This document shows, piece after piece, positions 24,795 to 32,983 of a stretch of 58,519 nucleotides of DNA. Below the pieces are notes generated by a model. It did no database searches, was not told where the DNA came from, and was given only the letters and a program-made list of their open reading frames with translations. The translations under genes were made by a program, and so were the position numbers. Source of the DNA: a bacterium (lineage in GTDB: Bacteria > Patescibacteriota > Saccharimonadia > Saccharimonadales > UBA4665); NCBI GenBank assembly GCA_021803105.1, contig JAJZMC010000011.1, forward strand, positions 1 to 58,519, written 5' to 3'. Numbering within the stretch: position 1 is the first letter of the stretch; every line of letters starts with the position of its first letter.

Positions 24795-25502
24795 TTATTT
24801 TCCAAATCGACGTTTTAATTTTTTAAATCGGTTAAGAACAGCGGTTAAGTCTTTTTCTTTAAAATCTGGCCAGTACTTTTTAGTAAACATTAACTCAGAG
24901 TAAACCGACTCCCAAGTTAAAAAGTTTGATAACCTCTGCTCACCAGAAGTTCGAATTATTAAATCTGGTGGTGGCACATCAGGTGCATATAAATGTTGAG
25001 CTATTAACTCAGCTGTAATATTTTCCTCAGAAACACCTGAAGCTACAATTGATTTCATTGCATCAACAATCTCTTGTTGACCACCATAATCTAGGCATAA
25101 AAGTAGCGTACCTCTAGTATTATTCTCTGTTAATTTTTCAGCATCATGAATAGCTGTTAACATAGCCGCTCCAAGTTTAACCTTTGATCCAATCACTCGA
25201 ACCCGGATATTATCTTTATGAATTTTCTTTATCTCATGTCTTAACACCCAAGTTAAAAGTTTCATAAGATCTTTTACTTCCTGGCGATCACGTTGCCAAT
25301 TTTCGGTTGAAAAAACATAAGCTGAAACATACCGAACGCCATATTTAATAGCCGCCCGCACAATAGTCTTAAGATTTTGATAACCTTCTCGATGACCCTC
25401 AGCAGTAGTTAAATTATGTTTTTTAGCCCATCGTCTATTTCCATCAACAATTATTCCAATATGATTTGGTATAAGTTCCATAGTTTTATCTTTATTAGGC
25501 AT
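24795..25502 (-). CDS. uppS: Cis-prenyltransferase, undecaprenyl diphosphate synthase
   Basis: The enzyme condenses isopentenyl diphosphate onto farnesyl diphosphate to make the C55 cell-wall carrier lipid. The 235-residue sequence begins HIGIIVDGNRRWAKKHNL (catalytic Asp in H-x-x-x-[IV]-[MV]-DGN-x-RWA), has YVSAYVFSTENW, and ends with LIIRTSGEQRLSNFLTWESVYSELMF, all diagnostic. Length is standard. The ATG is preferred because TATAAT lies 7 bases upstream, indicating a near-leaderless mRNA even though the unknown gene 25523 is close upstream. Confidence 0.95.
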   Translation of the reverse strand: MPNKDKTMELIPNHIGIIVDGNRRWAKKHNLTTAEGHREGYQNLKTIVRAAIKYGVRYVSAYVFSTENWQRDRQEVKDLMKLLTWVLRHEIKKIHKDNIRVRVIGSKVKLGAAMLTAIHDAEKLTENNTRGTLLLCLDYGGQQEIVDAMKSIVASGVSEENITAELIAQHLYAPDVPPPDLIIRTSGEQRLSNFLTWESVYSELMFTKKYWPDFKEKDLTAVLNRFKKLKRRFGK

Positions 25503-25522
25503 AGTATGGATTATAACACCAA

Positions 25523-26197
25523 TTATCTTTTAGGTTCTCTAATTATTTTATTTTGCTCATTAATAATTTGAATTACTCTTGGAATATTAGCAACATTTTT
25601 AAGCTGACTAGACCAAAAACTATAACGATTATTAGTATCTATTATAGTAGCTTTATATAATTCTTCTAACATAGAGCCATCATCAGCACACAATAATTGC
25701 ATTTTTTTTCTATGTTGTAATTCAGGTAATTTAGTCTTGTTTGGCCATGATATTTCTCGACTAGCAACAGATTGAAAAATTGCATATCTAGCTATGACGT
25801 TTAAAGAACGATCAAATCTTTTTATATCAGAAGCCACTAATTCCACTTCATTATCATCATCCAAACTACCACCAATTTTATTGAGATCACTATTTATATC
25901 GTATCGATCTCCTCTAGCTGATCTATAAAACAAATCAGCTTGTTCATATGTTTTTCTAAACATAAAATAATCCTTACGACTATATAATGTTCTTCTTAAA
26001 CCGTTATGTGCAATTGTTTTCTCGGCCTGAGAATGAGGGAAAAAATCAAGATTTTCATAAACTACTCGTCCATTATTAGCTACAGTTTTTACTAAATCAT
26101 CACCATAGCCAATATCTAATAGATGTTCCGGATTAGCTCCACGCCTTAATTCGGTAGCTGAATTTGTATAAGGACCACTATAATCTCTTAATACCAT
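25523..26197 (-). CDS. Unknown 224-residue protein upstream of uppS
   Basis: I do not recognise this protein. It has no signal peptide or membrane helix. The N-terminus LRDYSGPYTNSATELRRGANPEHLLDIGYGDDLVK contains a DIGYGDD segment, loosely like the glycine-rich motif I of SAM-dependent methyltransferases (D-x-G-x-G), but following motifs are not evident. Many Arg, Tyr and Asp residues suggest a soluble nucleic-acid- or phosphate-binding protein. TATAGT lies 7 bases before its ATG, giving another near-leaderless start. Confidence 0.5.
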   Translation of the reverse strand: MVLRDYSGPYTNSATELRRGANPEHLLDIGYGDDLVKTVANNGRVVYENLDFFPHSQAEKTIAHNGLRRTLYSRKDYFMFRKTYEQADLFYRSARGDRYDINSDLNKIGGSLDDDNEVELVASDIKRFDRSLNVIARYAIFQSVASREISWPNKTKLPELQHRKKMQLLCADDGSMLEELYKATIIDTNNRYSFWSSQLKNVANIPRVIQIINEQNKIIREPKR

Positions 26198-26234
26198 AAA
26201 TCATACTATACCATATTAATGATTTTTTTACCAG

Positions 26235-27281
26235 TTATTTTATTAAACTATCACTAAAATCTTTAAGATTTTTAGATAATAATCTGTTATTTGAAATAAG
26301 ACAAATTTCTGAGGTTCCAAATTTTACACCAGTATAAACAAAATTATGACTACCAATCATAGCTGTTTTATCACTAATTAATACTTTTGCATGCAGAAAA
26401 TAACGATCAATAGGAACTTCGGATTTAAAAAATACCTTTGGTAATTTTAATTTAAAATAAAATACAACCAAAAAATGTAAAATATTAAAAGGGAACTTAT
26501 GCTTAGAAAAATTATTAAAAATTATTCTAACTTTTACTCCTCTATTATAAGCATCTCTCAAGGGTAAAATAAGTTGTTTGTCCGGAAAAAATTGACAAAT
26601 TAATAATAAATCATCCTTAGCTTCATTAATTAATTTAATAGCCGAGTCAAAAATAAGAGACTTATTAGGTAGACCTTTATCAATTATAATTTGATCAGTT
26701 TGATTAATCGGCAAGAAAAAATCATCTTCTATGGCTTTATTACTATATCCCTTTGATAAAATATTTAAGCCTAAAAGATAAAGTTGGTCAGCTATTTTTT
26801 TATCATTAAACAAAACCATAACGTCACAAGTCTTATCGCTAATTAAATTTATACCACCTATAAAAATATCGTCATTAATAATACTTAACTTAATATGAGA
26901 TCTACCCTTAAAAGGATTAGAGAATTTTCTAAGTGGGGCATTTAAAATCTTGACCTCGACACCCTGTTTAATTAACTCACTAATCGTCCTGTTTGTTTGA
27001 TAAAAAACACTATTTTTAAAACACAAACTTATATTATTACTATAAAAAAGTGGCCCAAATTTTAATTTACCACCCAACATAAAAGTATAACTATCTAGTA
27101 GTAATACTACTCTAGCACCTTTATTTGCAGCCTCAATTAGTGCTTGTTTAAACTCTATCATTGCTTTATCGATAAAGTCTATGCTCATAGTCATAAACAA
27201 CAATCTATCACCGCTCTTAACATCTTTAATACGTGCTATTAAATCATCAAAATATTGTTGTCGGTTAAAAAGAGTATACAT
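26235..27281 (-). CDS. Phospholipase D-superfamily protein (cardiolipin-synthase-like)
   Basis: This 348-residue protein has two HKD-type motifs. The first is HIKLSIINDDIFIGGIN near 125-140, where the usual Asp of H-x-K-x4-D is Asn followed by Asp. The second is the canonical HAKVLISDKTAMIGSHN near 300. Two copies in one chain form one active site in cardiolipin synthases and related phosphatidyltransferases or nucleases. It has no N-terminal membrane helices, unlike classical Cls, and so resembles the soluble ClsB/PLD type. It lies between uncharacterised genes, with no operon partner that would define the substrate. Confidence 0.8.
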   Translation of the reverse strand: MYTLFNRQQYFDDLIARIKDVKSGDRLLFMTMSIDFIDKAMIEFKQALIEAANKGARVVLLLDSYTFMLGGKLKFGPLFYSNNISLCFKNSVFYQTNRTISELIKQGVEVKILNAPLRKFSNPFKGRSHIKLSIINDDIFIGGINLISDKTCDVMVLFNDKKIADQLYLLGLNILSKGYSNKAIEDDFFLPINQTDQIIIDKGLPNKSLIFDSAIKLINEAKDDLLLICQFFPDKQLILPLRDAYNRGVKVRIIFNNFSKHKFPFNILHFLVVFYFKLKLPKVFFKSEVPIDRYFLHAKVLISDKTAMIGSHNFVYTGVKFGTSEICLISNNRLLSKNLKDFSDSLIK

Positions 27282-27419
27282 TTGTTATAAATTTTCTTTT
27301 AAAAAGTATAAAACCATTATAAAAATACAGGATATTTAATTTAAGACATCTAAAAAAATAACCATCATTCCATCACTAACAAAAATGACAGATTAAATAA
27401 CGAGAAACAAAATTATCTA

Positions 27420-27617
27420 TTATTTTTTCTTACTAAGAAAAACTGACATTAAATATACATTAAACACTACTGCTAAAATAAGTAATAAACCAATAACTGC
27501 GATAATATAACCAACTTCTTTATGAATCATTATACCACCACCGATTAATAGAGCACCAACTACATTCTGTAAAGAACGTCCCTCCAAAGTAGACATATAA
27601 TTAATAAATTCCATCAA
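27420..27617 (-). CDS. Small two-helix membrane protein
   Basis: A 65-residue protein with a short polar start (MMEFINYMSTLEGR), helices at about 20-38 and 41-60, and a basic end (SKKK) on the inside. A consensus AGGAGG ribosome binding site precedes the start. I recognise no family. It has about 150 bases of AT-rich sequence on both sides, so it is transcribed alone. Confidence 0.55.
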   Translation of the reverse strand: MMEFINYMSTLEGRSLQNVVGALLIGGGIMIHKEVGYIIAVIGLLLILAVVFNVYLMSVFLSKKK

Positions 27618-27785
27618 CTCCTCCTTTTTAAAATTCTTAAGATAAAATTTATTTTATCTTAATTACTATAATACTACTTAAGTCAACGCTCTGTGAAATA
27701 AAAAACTTTTCAAGTATTACTTAAAATACCCGTTATTAATTATTACTCCAAACTGATATAATTTAATTATAAATTATTTTAAAAA

Positions 27786-28898
27786 ATGACGTCTAATATA
27801 AAACTAAATAAAACTATAAATAATTTAGCAAAATTAATTCAATCCTATGATTTATTGTTAGCTATTATAATTGCCGTCCTAATTACTGTTATTGGTTTAG
27901 TACTTGGTTTTGAAAATAATAAAGTTGTTCCAGTTAATCCAGCTAGTACCGCTCATTATTTAGGAGAACCGAATAATATTTTAAAATTTATGGTTAATTG
28001 GGATGGTCCTAATTATATTTCAATCGCTAAAAACGGTTATCAAAGTATCATCCAAACTAATTTTTTTCCACTTTACCCATTATTAATAAGAGCCTTTAAC
28101 ACTGTTTTACATTCCTATATTAATGCCAGTCTTATTATTTCATTTTTAAGTTTTATTGGAGCAATTTACTTTTATATTAAGATTATTAAAAAAAGATATT
28201 CTCTTAAAAATATTCACGAAATTATTAAAGCTGTCTTACTATTCGCATTATTTCCAACTAGTGTTTTCATGTTCTCAGCCTATACAGAAGGATTATTCGC
28301 TTTTCTAGCCTTAGTATCAATATATCTAGTTTTATCAAATAAATTTTTTCTAGCCTGTCTACCGCTCATTCTACTAGGCATGACCCACGTTAACGCTTCA
28401 TTTGTTATTGCTATGTTAATGATTATTATGTACGAAAAACGACAACCAATTTATAAAATACTAATCTTCGGCGCAATTAGCGGTTTAGGATTCATTGGAT
28501 ACATGGTATATCTTAAAAATAGATTTGGAAATTACCTAGCTTTTTTAAGTGCTCAAAAACATCATTCTTGGCTTAATTTAAGTTTATCTCATCTATTCAA
28601 CGGAGTGCTTTCACGAGATGGATTATTTTTTATTTTACTTGTCATAACTTTTTTATATTGGTGGAAAAAACAAAAAAGCTTCTCAATTTATACTCTTTTT
28701 TATATTATCGTAGCGTTTTTTACTAATAATTCGTTTAGTGGCCTAGCTCGTTATAGCCTCATGGCTTTTCCAATAGAATTAATGCTTTATGAATATTTTA
28801 AAGATAAAAAGACTAGTTATTTAATAGTTATTATAATAAGCACTATTTTATGGGCATATTTTGTCATGCAATATGCAGGCGGATATACCGGAGGATAA
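27786..28898 (+). CDS. PIG-V-like membrane mannosyltransferase
   Basis: The 370-residue protein has about nine or ten membrane helices. NWDGPNYISIAKNGYQ near 75 and FFPLYPLLIR near 97 match the GPI mannosyltransferase PIG-V family pattern (WD-x-x-[HY]-[YF]-x-x-I-A-x-x-GY ... F-F-P-L-[YL]-P), where the Asp is catalytic. Bacterial members add sugars from polyprenyl phosphate carriers to glycans or proteins outside the membrane. With UppS and trans-prenyl synthase nearby, a lipid-linked mannose donor is plausible but not shown. The gene stands alone and converges on the wHTH gene. Confidence 0.8.
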   Translation: MTSNIKLNKTINNLAKLIQSYDLLLAIIIAVLITVIGLVLGFENNKVVPVNPASTAHYLGEPNNILKFMVNWDGPNYISIAKNGYQSIIQTNFFPLYPLLIRAFNTVLHSYINASLIISFLSFIGAIYFYIKIIKKRYSLKNIHEIIKAVLLFALFPTSVFMFSAYTEGLFAFLALVSIYLVLSNKFFLACLPLILLGMTHVNASFVIAMLMIIMYEKRQPIYKILIFGAISGLGFIGYMVYLKNRFGNYLAFLSAQKHHSWLNLSLSHLFNGVLSRDGLFFILLVITFLYWWKKQKSFSIYTLFYIIVAFFTNNSFSGLARYSLMAFPIELMLYEYFKDKKTSYLIVIIISTILWAYFVMQYAGGYTGG

Positions 28899-28924
28899 AA
28901 AAAGCGGATTTATTTAAAATCCGC
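28897..28924 (-). terminator. Intrinsic terminator of the 28954 gene
   Basis: Read on the minus strand, GCGGATTT and AAATCCGC (28904-28911/28917-28924) form an 8-pair stem followed by seven T residues. The plus strand lacks a U-tract, so it serves the minus-strand wHTH gene. Confidence 0.85.
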
Positions 28925-28953
28925 CTTAGTTCACCTATAAATAGTCCTTAATA

Positions 28954-29220
28954 TTAAAAACCATAAGAAGGTGAAATTGATTCTGGCCACAAGTAAGTCA
29001 TTAAACGCTTCCCTTTAGCACTTAATGTTAGCCAGGTTTCAGATCGCGAAACGTAATTAATTGAAATTAATCCCTTATGCTGTAACCCTTTAATGATATG
29101 TCTTAACTGTTTACGATCATATCTTAATGTTTCTTCTAGAGTCGTTAAATCATCTTTCCCGTCTTCGCTTATCTGTTGTAACACTAAAAAATAATCCTTA
29201 TTTAAAGTTGGAACTTTCAT
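28954..29220 (-). CDS. Winged-helix transcriptional regulator
   Basis: The 88-residue protein is almost entirely one winged helix. Helices at about 8-18 and 22-32 lead to a recognition helix in LRYDRKQLRHIIKGLQHKGLI, then a wing (ISINYVSRSETWLTLSAKGKRLM). It resembles truncated MarR/PadR-type regulators without a separate ligand domain. Its ribosome site is GGGGGGAAA. It is followed by an 8-pair stem terminator on the same strand. The divergent neighbour is the VIT1-like metal transporter; 206 bases between them could hold shared control sites, none obvious. Confidence 0.75.
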   Translation of the reverse strand: MKVPTLNKDYFLVLQQISEDGKDDLTTLEETLRYDRKQLRHIIKGLQHKGLISINYVSRSETWLTLSAKGKRLMTYLWPESISPSYGF

Positions 29221-29426
29221 ATATTTCCCCCCTTTTATTATTCTTAAAAAATCAAGTGTCTATTGTTTTTCTTAACTATTAAATATAAATTCAATAATTA
29301 ATTCCCTCCTTTCTATTAGCTTCTAACTAATAAATTAATTTTAGCTATTAATACTAAGTAAATGCTTAAAAAATATTATAATGCTTCTGTTATCTTAAAA
29401 TACATTTTTCTGATAAAATACTATCC

Positions 29427-30146
29427 ATGACAAATGACATTAAAAAAACATATGAAGAACCACATTCAGAAAAATCTCTCAGTAGAACTAACTCTTTAAG
29501 AGCAGCAGTACTTGGCGCTAATGATGGTATTATATCGGTTGCTGGTATAGTAGTCGGAGTTGCTGGAGCTAATCATTCTCCATCAATCATATTTACGGCA
29601 GGTATAGCAGGACTTGTTGCTGGAGCTCTTTCAATGGCAGCTGGTGAATATATTTCCGTTAGCTCACAAAGAGATACAGAAATAGCTCTACTTGAAAAAG
29701 AAAAATATGAACTTGAAAATTATCCAGAAGAAGAATTTCAAGAATTAATTGGCCTTTATAAAAAAAAGGGTCTAACAGATAAAACCGCTAAACTAGTAGC
29801 TACTGAATTAACTAAAAATGATGTTTATGCCGCTCATATTGATGCTGAGTTAGGTATTAATCCAGATAATTTAACTAACCCAATGCAAGCATCAATAGCT
29901 TCAGCTGTCTCATTTACGATTGGTGCTCTAATACCTTTACTGGCTATATTAATAGCACCCACAAAATGGCGAATTCCTACTACCTTTTTAGCCGTTTTTA
30001 TAGCTTTAATCTTAACTGGAATCAGTAGTTCTCATATCGGTGGAGCCAAAAAGACTCCAGCTACAATTAGAGTGGTTATCGGTGGTATTTTAGCAATGCT
30101 AATAACTTACAGCATCGGTTTAATTGTTGGTGTTCATATACATTAA
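29427..30146 (+). CDS. VIT1/CCC1-family iron/manganese transporter
   Basis: The 239-residue membrane protein has SLRAAVLGANDGIISVAGIVVGVAGA near 25-50, then GLVAGALSMAAGEYISVSSQRDTE, which are signature helices 1-2 of the VIT family. A cytoplasmic Glu-rich hairpin (EKEKYELENYPEEEFQELIGLYKKKG) provides metal-binding carboxylates. Helices 3-5 are near 160-238. It would move Fe2+ or Mn2+ out of the cytosol. An extended -10 (TGATAAAAT) lies 7 bases before the ATG, so the mRNA is nearly leaderless. No Fur-like box is visible in its promoter. Confidence 0.92.
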   Translation: MTNDIKKTYEEPHSEKSLSRTNSLRAAVLGANDGIISVAGIVVGVAGANHSPSIIFTAGIAGLVAGALSMAAGEYISVSSQRDTEIALLEKEKYELENYPEEEFQELIGLYKKKGLTDKTAKLVATELTKNDVYAAHIDAELGINPDNLTNPMQASIASAVSFTIGALIPLLAILIAPTKWRIPTTFLAVFIALILTGISSSHIGGAKKTPATIRVVIGGILAMLITYSIGLIVGVHIH

Positions 30147-30188
30147 AGTTAACTATTTAAAATAACAACTCTTTGTTAAAATAAATTT

Positions 30189-30626
30189 ATGTCTAATACT
30201 ATCAAAACATCTTATAAAATTGATGATAGAAAATTAAGTAAAATATTTCCTAGTTGGGTTCCATTTTTTTATGGTATATTATGTGTTCTTTTGATACCGT
30301 GGACTATTCTGCTATCATACGTATTACCTCATCATTATGTTTCACATCACTGGGATATAGCCTGGACAGGCTTTGATATTTTTATGAGTATATTATTTGC
30401 TAGCACTGCTATCTTGGCTATCAAAAAATCTAGTTATACTTCAATTAGTTCTATTATGCTTGGTACCATATTAATAATTGACGCTTGGTTTGATGTCTTA
30501 ACTGCTAAACCAGGATTACCTCAAATCCGATCAATTTTAGAAGCAATAATAATCGAACTACCATTAGCAGCAGTTTCATTTTGGCTGGGTCATAAAATTT
30601 TTCACCAAACTACTAAAAACTCCTGA
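30189..30626 (+). CDS. Four-helix membrane protein, unknown
   Basis: This 145-residue protein has four membrane helices (about 23-46, 58-78, 86-107, 115-138). It includes the strings HHYVSHHWDIAWTGFDIFM and IIDAWFDVLTAKPG, which recur in uncharacterised bacterial membrane proteins of similar size. His, Trp and Asp near the membrane surface could bind a metal or cofactor, but no function is known. It is 43 bases downstream of the metal transporter gene on the same strand and may be co-transcribed. Confidence 0.6.
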   Translation: MSNTIKTSYKIDDRKLSKIFPSWVPFFYGILCVLLIPWTILLSYVLPHHYVSHHWDIAWTGFDIFMSILFASTAILAIKKSSYTSISSIMLGTILIIDAWFDVLTAKPGLPQIRSILEAIIIELPLAAVSFWLGHKIFHQTTKNS

Positions 30627-30692
30627 AAAAATTAATGTTTATTTCTAAATAAAATACCAAAATATTAACTTTTATGCTAAATTAAATAGATT

Positions 30693-31082
30693 GTGTTATC
30701 TATTAAAACTTTAAAAACAAACACCGTATCAACCATAATAGTCTGTTTGTTTTTAATATTCACTCTCATAACCCTACTGATGAATATAAGATTAAATAAT
30801 GAGAAAAAAAATACACATTTATTTTCAACTGGCTATCATTTAGCTAATTCTCTTATGATAAAAAGAAACTCCTCAGATTTAGCTATCAATAAAACAATTG
30901 TCAGTTCAAATAATAAAATCACTAGCACTAGTTCATCTAATACTATTTCAAATAGCTATAATCCCGGTAAAGCTATGACTACACCCCTACAAACCAACAC
31001 AACAAGTCTTAATCAATCCTCTTCCAATTTACAATCTGGACCGAATTACAATAACCCAGCAATTAGTAGTCAAATTTATTAA
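30693..31082 (+). CDS. Membrane-anchored Ser/Thr/Asn-rich protein
   Basis: A 129-residue protein starting at GTG, with one membrane helix at about 13-31 (STIIVCLFLIFTLITLLMNIRL) and an outside tail of Ser, Thr and Asn with no motif. It resembles the low-complexity linkers of other exported proteins in the window, so it could be a surface stalk or a decayed protein that lost its domain. It ends overlapping the convergent sodX gene by 4 bases. Confidence 0.45.
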   Translation: MLSIKTLKTNTVSTIIVCLFLIFTLITLLMNIRLNNEKKNTHLFSTGYHLANSLMIKRNSSDLAINKTIVSSNNKITSTSSSNTISNSYNPGKAMTTPLQTNTTSLNQSSSNLQSGPNYNNPAISSQIY

Positions 31083-31399
31083 ATTTTAGGCCAAATAAGT
31101 CGACCAATAATGTTTTCTTTAGCTACTAAACCAAACTGTCGACTATCAGTACTATGATTTAAATTATCACCCAATAAATAAACCTCGTCTTTACTACTAA
31201 AACTAACCCTCTTAATTTTATCAATACCTTGATGAGAAACAATTACTACCTGATTATTTAGATTTTTATTTAATCGTCGGGAAATTAAAACAAACTGCCC
31301 ATCTTCTAAAGCTGGCAACATACTATTACCAACAATTCTTCTGACAAATAAGAAATTAAGCTTGTTTAGTGGCTTGAAATATTTTTGTAATTTCATCAA
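31079..31399 (-). CDS. sodX: Nickel superoxide dismutase maturation protease (S26 signal-peptidase-like)
   Basis: The 106-residue protein has the S26 peptidase core only. RRIVGNSMLPALEDGQFVLI holds the catalytic Ser (GNSMLP). KIKRVSF near 65-70 holds the catalytic Lys, and VYLLGDNLNHSTDSRQFG is the conserved GDN-x-x-x-S-x-DSR-x-[FY]-G box. Small size and the adjacent sodN gene identify it as the protease that cuts the SodN leader to expose the nickel-binding His1. The start overlaps the sodN end by 44 bases; no later in-frame start exists before the catalytic Ser, so the overlap is real. Confidence 0.9.
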   Translation of the reverse strand: MMKLQKYFKPLNKLNFLFVRRIVGNSMLPALEDGQFVLISRRLNKNLNNQVVIVSHQGIDKIKRVSFSSKDEVYLLGDNLNHSTDSRQFGLVAKENIIGRLIWPKI

Positions 31400-31739
31400 T
31401 TAATTCAATTAATTTATCAGCCTGAGAAACATCGTTTTGTGATTTACATAAGCTAGCTTGTTTAATACTTCGCCAAAAAAGATCATGTAAATCAGGGTAT
31501 TTTTCTAAATGTGGTGGTTTAAAATAATCAGCCCATAAAATCATTAAATGATTTTTTACCATTTCTGCTCGTTGTTCCTTAATAATGACTGCTCGTTGCT
31601 TATTATAGTCATCTAAAGTATCATATTTTTCCATAATAGCTTTAATTGACAACGCTTCAATTCTAGCTTGGTTAGGATCATAAACCCCACACGGTAAATC
31701 ACAATGAGCAAACACTGATTTAACAAAGAAAAATTTCAT
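31356..31739 (-). CDS. sodN: Nickel-containing superoxide dismutase
   Basis: The enzyme converts superoxide to hydrogen peroxide and oxygen with nickel. The 127-residue precursor reads MKFFFVKSVFA, then HCDLPCGVYDP, the nickel hook (His1, Cys2, Cys6) that becomes active after removal of the 11-residue leader. The rest is the four-helix bundle expected for SodN (QARIEALSIKAIMEKY, HLMILWADYFKPPHLEKYPDLHDLFWRSIKQASLCK). Length and motif match the actinobacterial and cyanobacterial family. It is followed at once by sodX. Ribosome site GGGGGG and TATAAT upstream support its own promoter just after trmD. Confidence 0.95.
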   Translation of the reverse strand: MKFFFVKSVFAHCDLPCGVYDPNQARIEALSIKAIMEKYDTLDDYNKQRAVIIKEQRAEMVKNHLMILWADYFKPPHLEKYPDLHDLFWRSIKQASLCKSQNDVSQADKLIELIDEITKIFQATKQA

Positions 31740-31768
31740 ATACCCCCCTTTTTTTAACTACTTATATA

Positions 31769-32437
31769 TTATAACTCATTTTTTGAAGTATCATTTTGCT
31801 TATTTCGCCATTCAGCTATTTTCTTATGATTTCCACTTAATAAAACTTGAGGTACTACTAATCCATTAAATTCCTCTGGTCTAGTGTATTGAGGAAATTC
31901 CGTAGTAAAATCATTTAACTGAAAAGATTCATTAATAACGCTTGTCTCACCACCTAAAACACCTGGCAACAATCTAGTAATAGAATCAACGATTACCATA
32001 GCTGGAATTTCTCCGCCAGTTAGAACATAATTACCGATACTATAAGTTTTATCTACAAAATTAATTATTCTCTCATCATAGCCTTCATAACGAGGACATA
32101 AAATTAAAAAATCAGAATCCATTTCAGCTAATTTATTAGCATCCGATTGTAAATATGTCTTACCTCTAGGAGTAGGTAAAATTGTAGTTATCTTTTTAGT
32201 CGTTAACGATTTAACATATAAAATTGTTTTATATAACGGTTCTACCATTAACAGCATACCATCACCACCCCCATAAGGAGTATCATCAACCTGTTTTCTT
32301 TGACCAAATCCAAAGTCTCTAATATTAATAATTTTAAATGAAACAATTTGTTTATCTTGAGCTTTAAAAAGCATACTACTATTAAGTACCCCGTCAAAAA
32401 TTTCAGGGAACAAAGTTGCGATGAAAAATGTTATCAA
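31769..32437 (-). CDS. trmD: tRNA (guanine37-N1)-methyltransferase
   Basis: TrmD methylates G37 next to the anticodon to prevent frameshifting. The 222-residue protein has LFPEIFDGVLNSSML, RDFGFGQRKQVDDTPYGGGDGMLL (with the conserved D-D-x-P-Y/F-GGG-x-GM), CPRYEGYDERI and the SAM-binding trefoil-knot segment IGNYVLTGGEIPAMVIVDSITRLLPGVLG. It follows the KH-domain gene by 16 bases. rimM, which lies between these genes in most bacteria, is absent here. Confidence 0.96.
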   Translation of the reverse strand: MITFFIATLFPEIFDGVLNSSMLFKAQDKQIVSFKIINIRDFGFGQRKQVDDTPYGGGDGMLLMVEPLYKTILYVKSLTTKKITTILPTPRGKTYLQSDANKLAEMDSDFLILCPRYEGYDERIINFVDKTYSIGNYVLTGGEIPAMVIVDSITRLLPGVLGGETSVINESFQLNDFTTEFPQYTRPEEFNGLVVPQVLLSGNHKKIAEWRNKQNDTSKNEL

Positions 32438-32453
32438 GACTAAAACCTAACTA

Positions 32454-32921
32454 TTAAACATCAAGATCATCAAACTCAGCTAATTCTTTTCTGGTTTGAT
32501 TAAAACGATCAGTTTGTTCCTCTTCCACTTCAGGCTCATTAGCTGTGACTTCTGCTGAGTTATCTTCTTTAAATTTTTGTTCAGTACTTAATTCGCTAGA
32601 TTGCTGTTCCGAAGTTTCATTATTAGATTCATCAGATGAAGTTGAACTAGTCTCAGAACCACCATAATTTCTAGTACCATTATCAACAATTTTTAAATTG
32701 TACCTAGCATCATTTTTAGTACCTAATGCTCGAAGTAAAGTCCTAATACTCTGAGCTGTTGCTCCATGCTTACCTATAACACGCCCAAGATCTTCTGGGC
32801 TAACGGTTAGCTCTAATAACACCCCTTTTTCATCTATCCGTCTTTCAACAACAACCTTATCGGGTTGACTAACTAAAGACTTAACGACAAATTCAACAAA
32901 CTGTTGGTCAATACTACTCAT
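32454..32921 (-). CDS. KhpA-type KH-domain RNA-binding protein with acidic tail
   Basis: The N-terminal 80 residues are a type II KH domain: VVERRIDEKGVLLELTVSPEDLGRVIGKHGATAQSIRTLLRAL, with the GxxG loop as GKHG. This matches KhpA, the ribosome-associated RNA chaperone encoded between rpsP and rimM/trmD. It is nearly twice the usual length (about 80): residues 95-155 are an acidic, disordered Ser/Glu/Thr extension, which could modulate RNA binding or contact a partner. Operon with rpsP (62-base gap) and trmD. Confidence 0.88.
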   Translation of the reverse strand: MSSIDQQFVEFVVKSLVSQPDKVVVERRIDEKGVLLELTVSPEDLGRVIGKHGATAQSIRTLLRALGTKNDARYNLKIVDNGTRNYGGSETSSTSSDESNNETSEQQSSELSTEQKFKEDNSAEVTANEPEVEEEQTDRFNQTRKELAEFDDLDV

Positions 32922-32983
32922 ATAACTCCCATACGTAATTTAAAATAATAATAGACTTATTATATCAAACAATAAATTAATTT

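Noticed and set aside
30776-30810. A second CTGATGA that could begin a hammerhead core
   Set aside because: It lies in a coding sequence, no helix II of matching arms follows, and no GAAA plus helix III pair is present.
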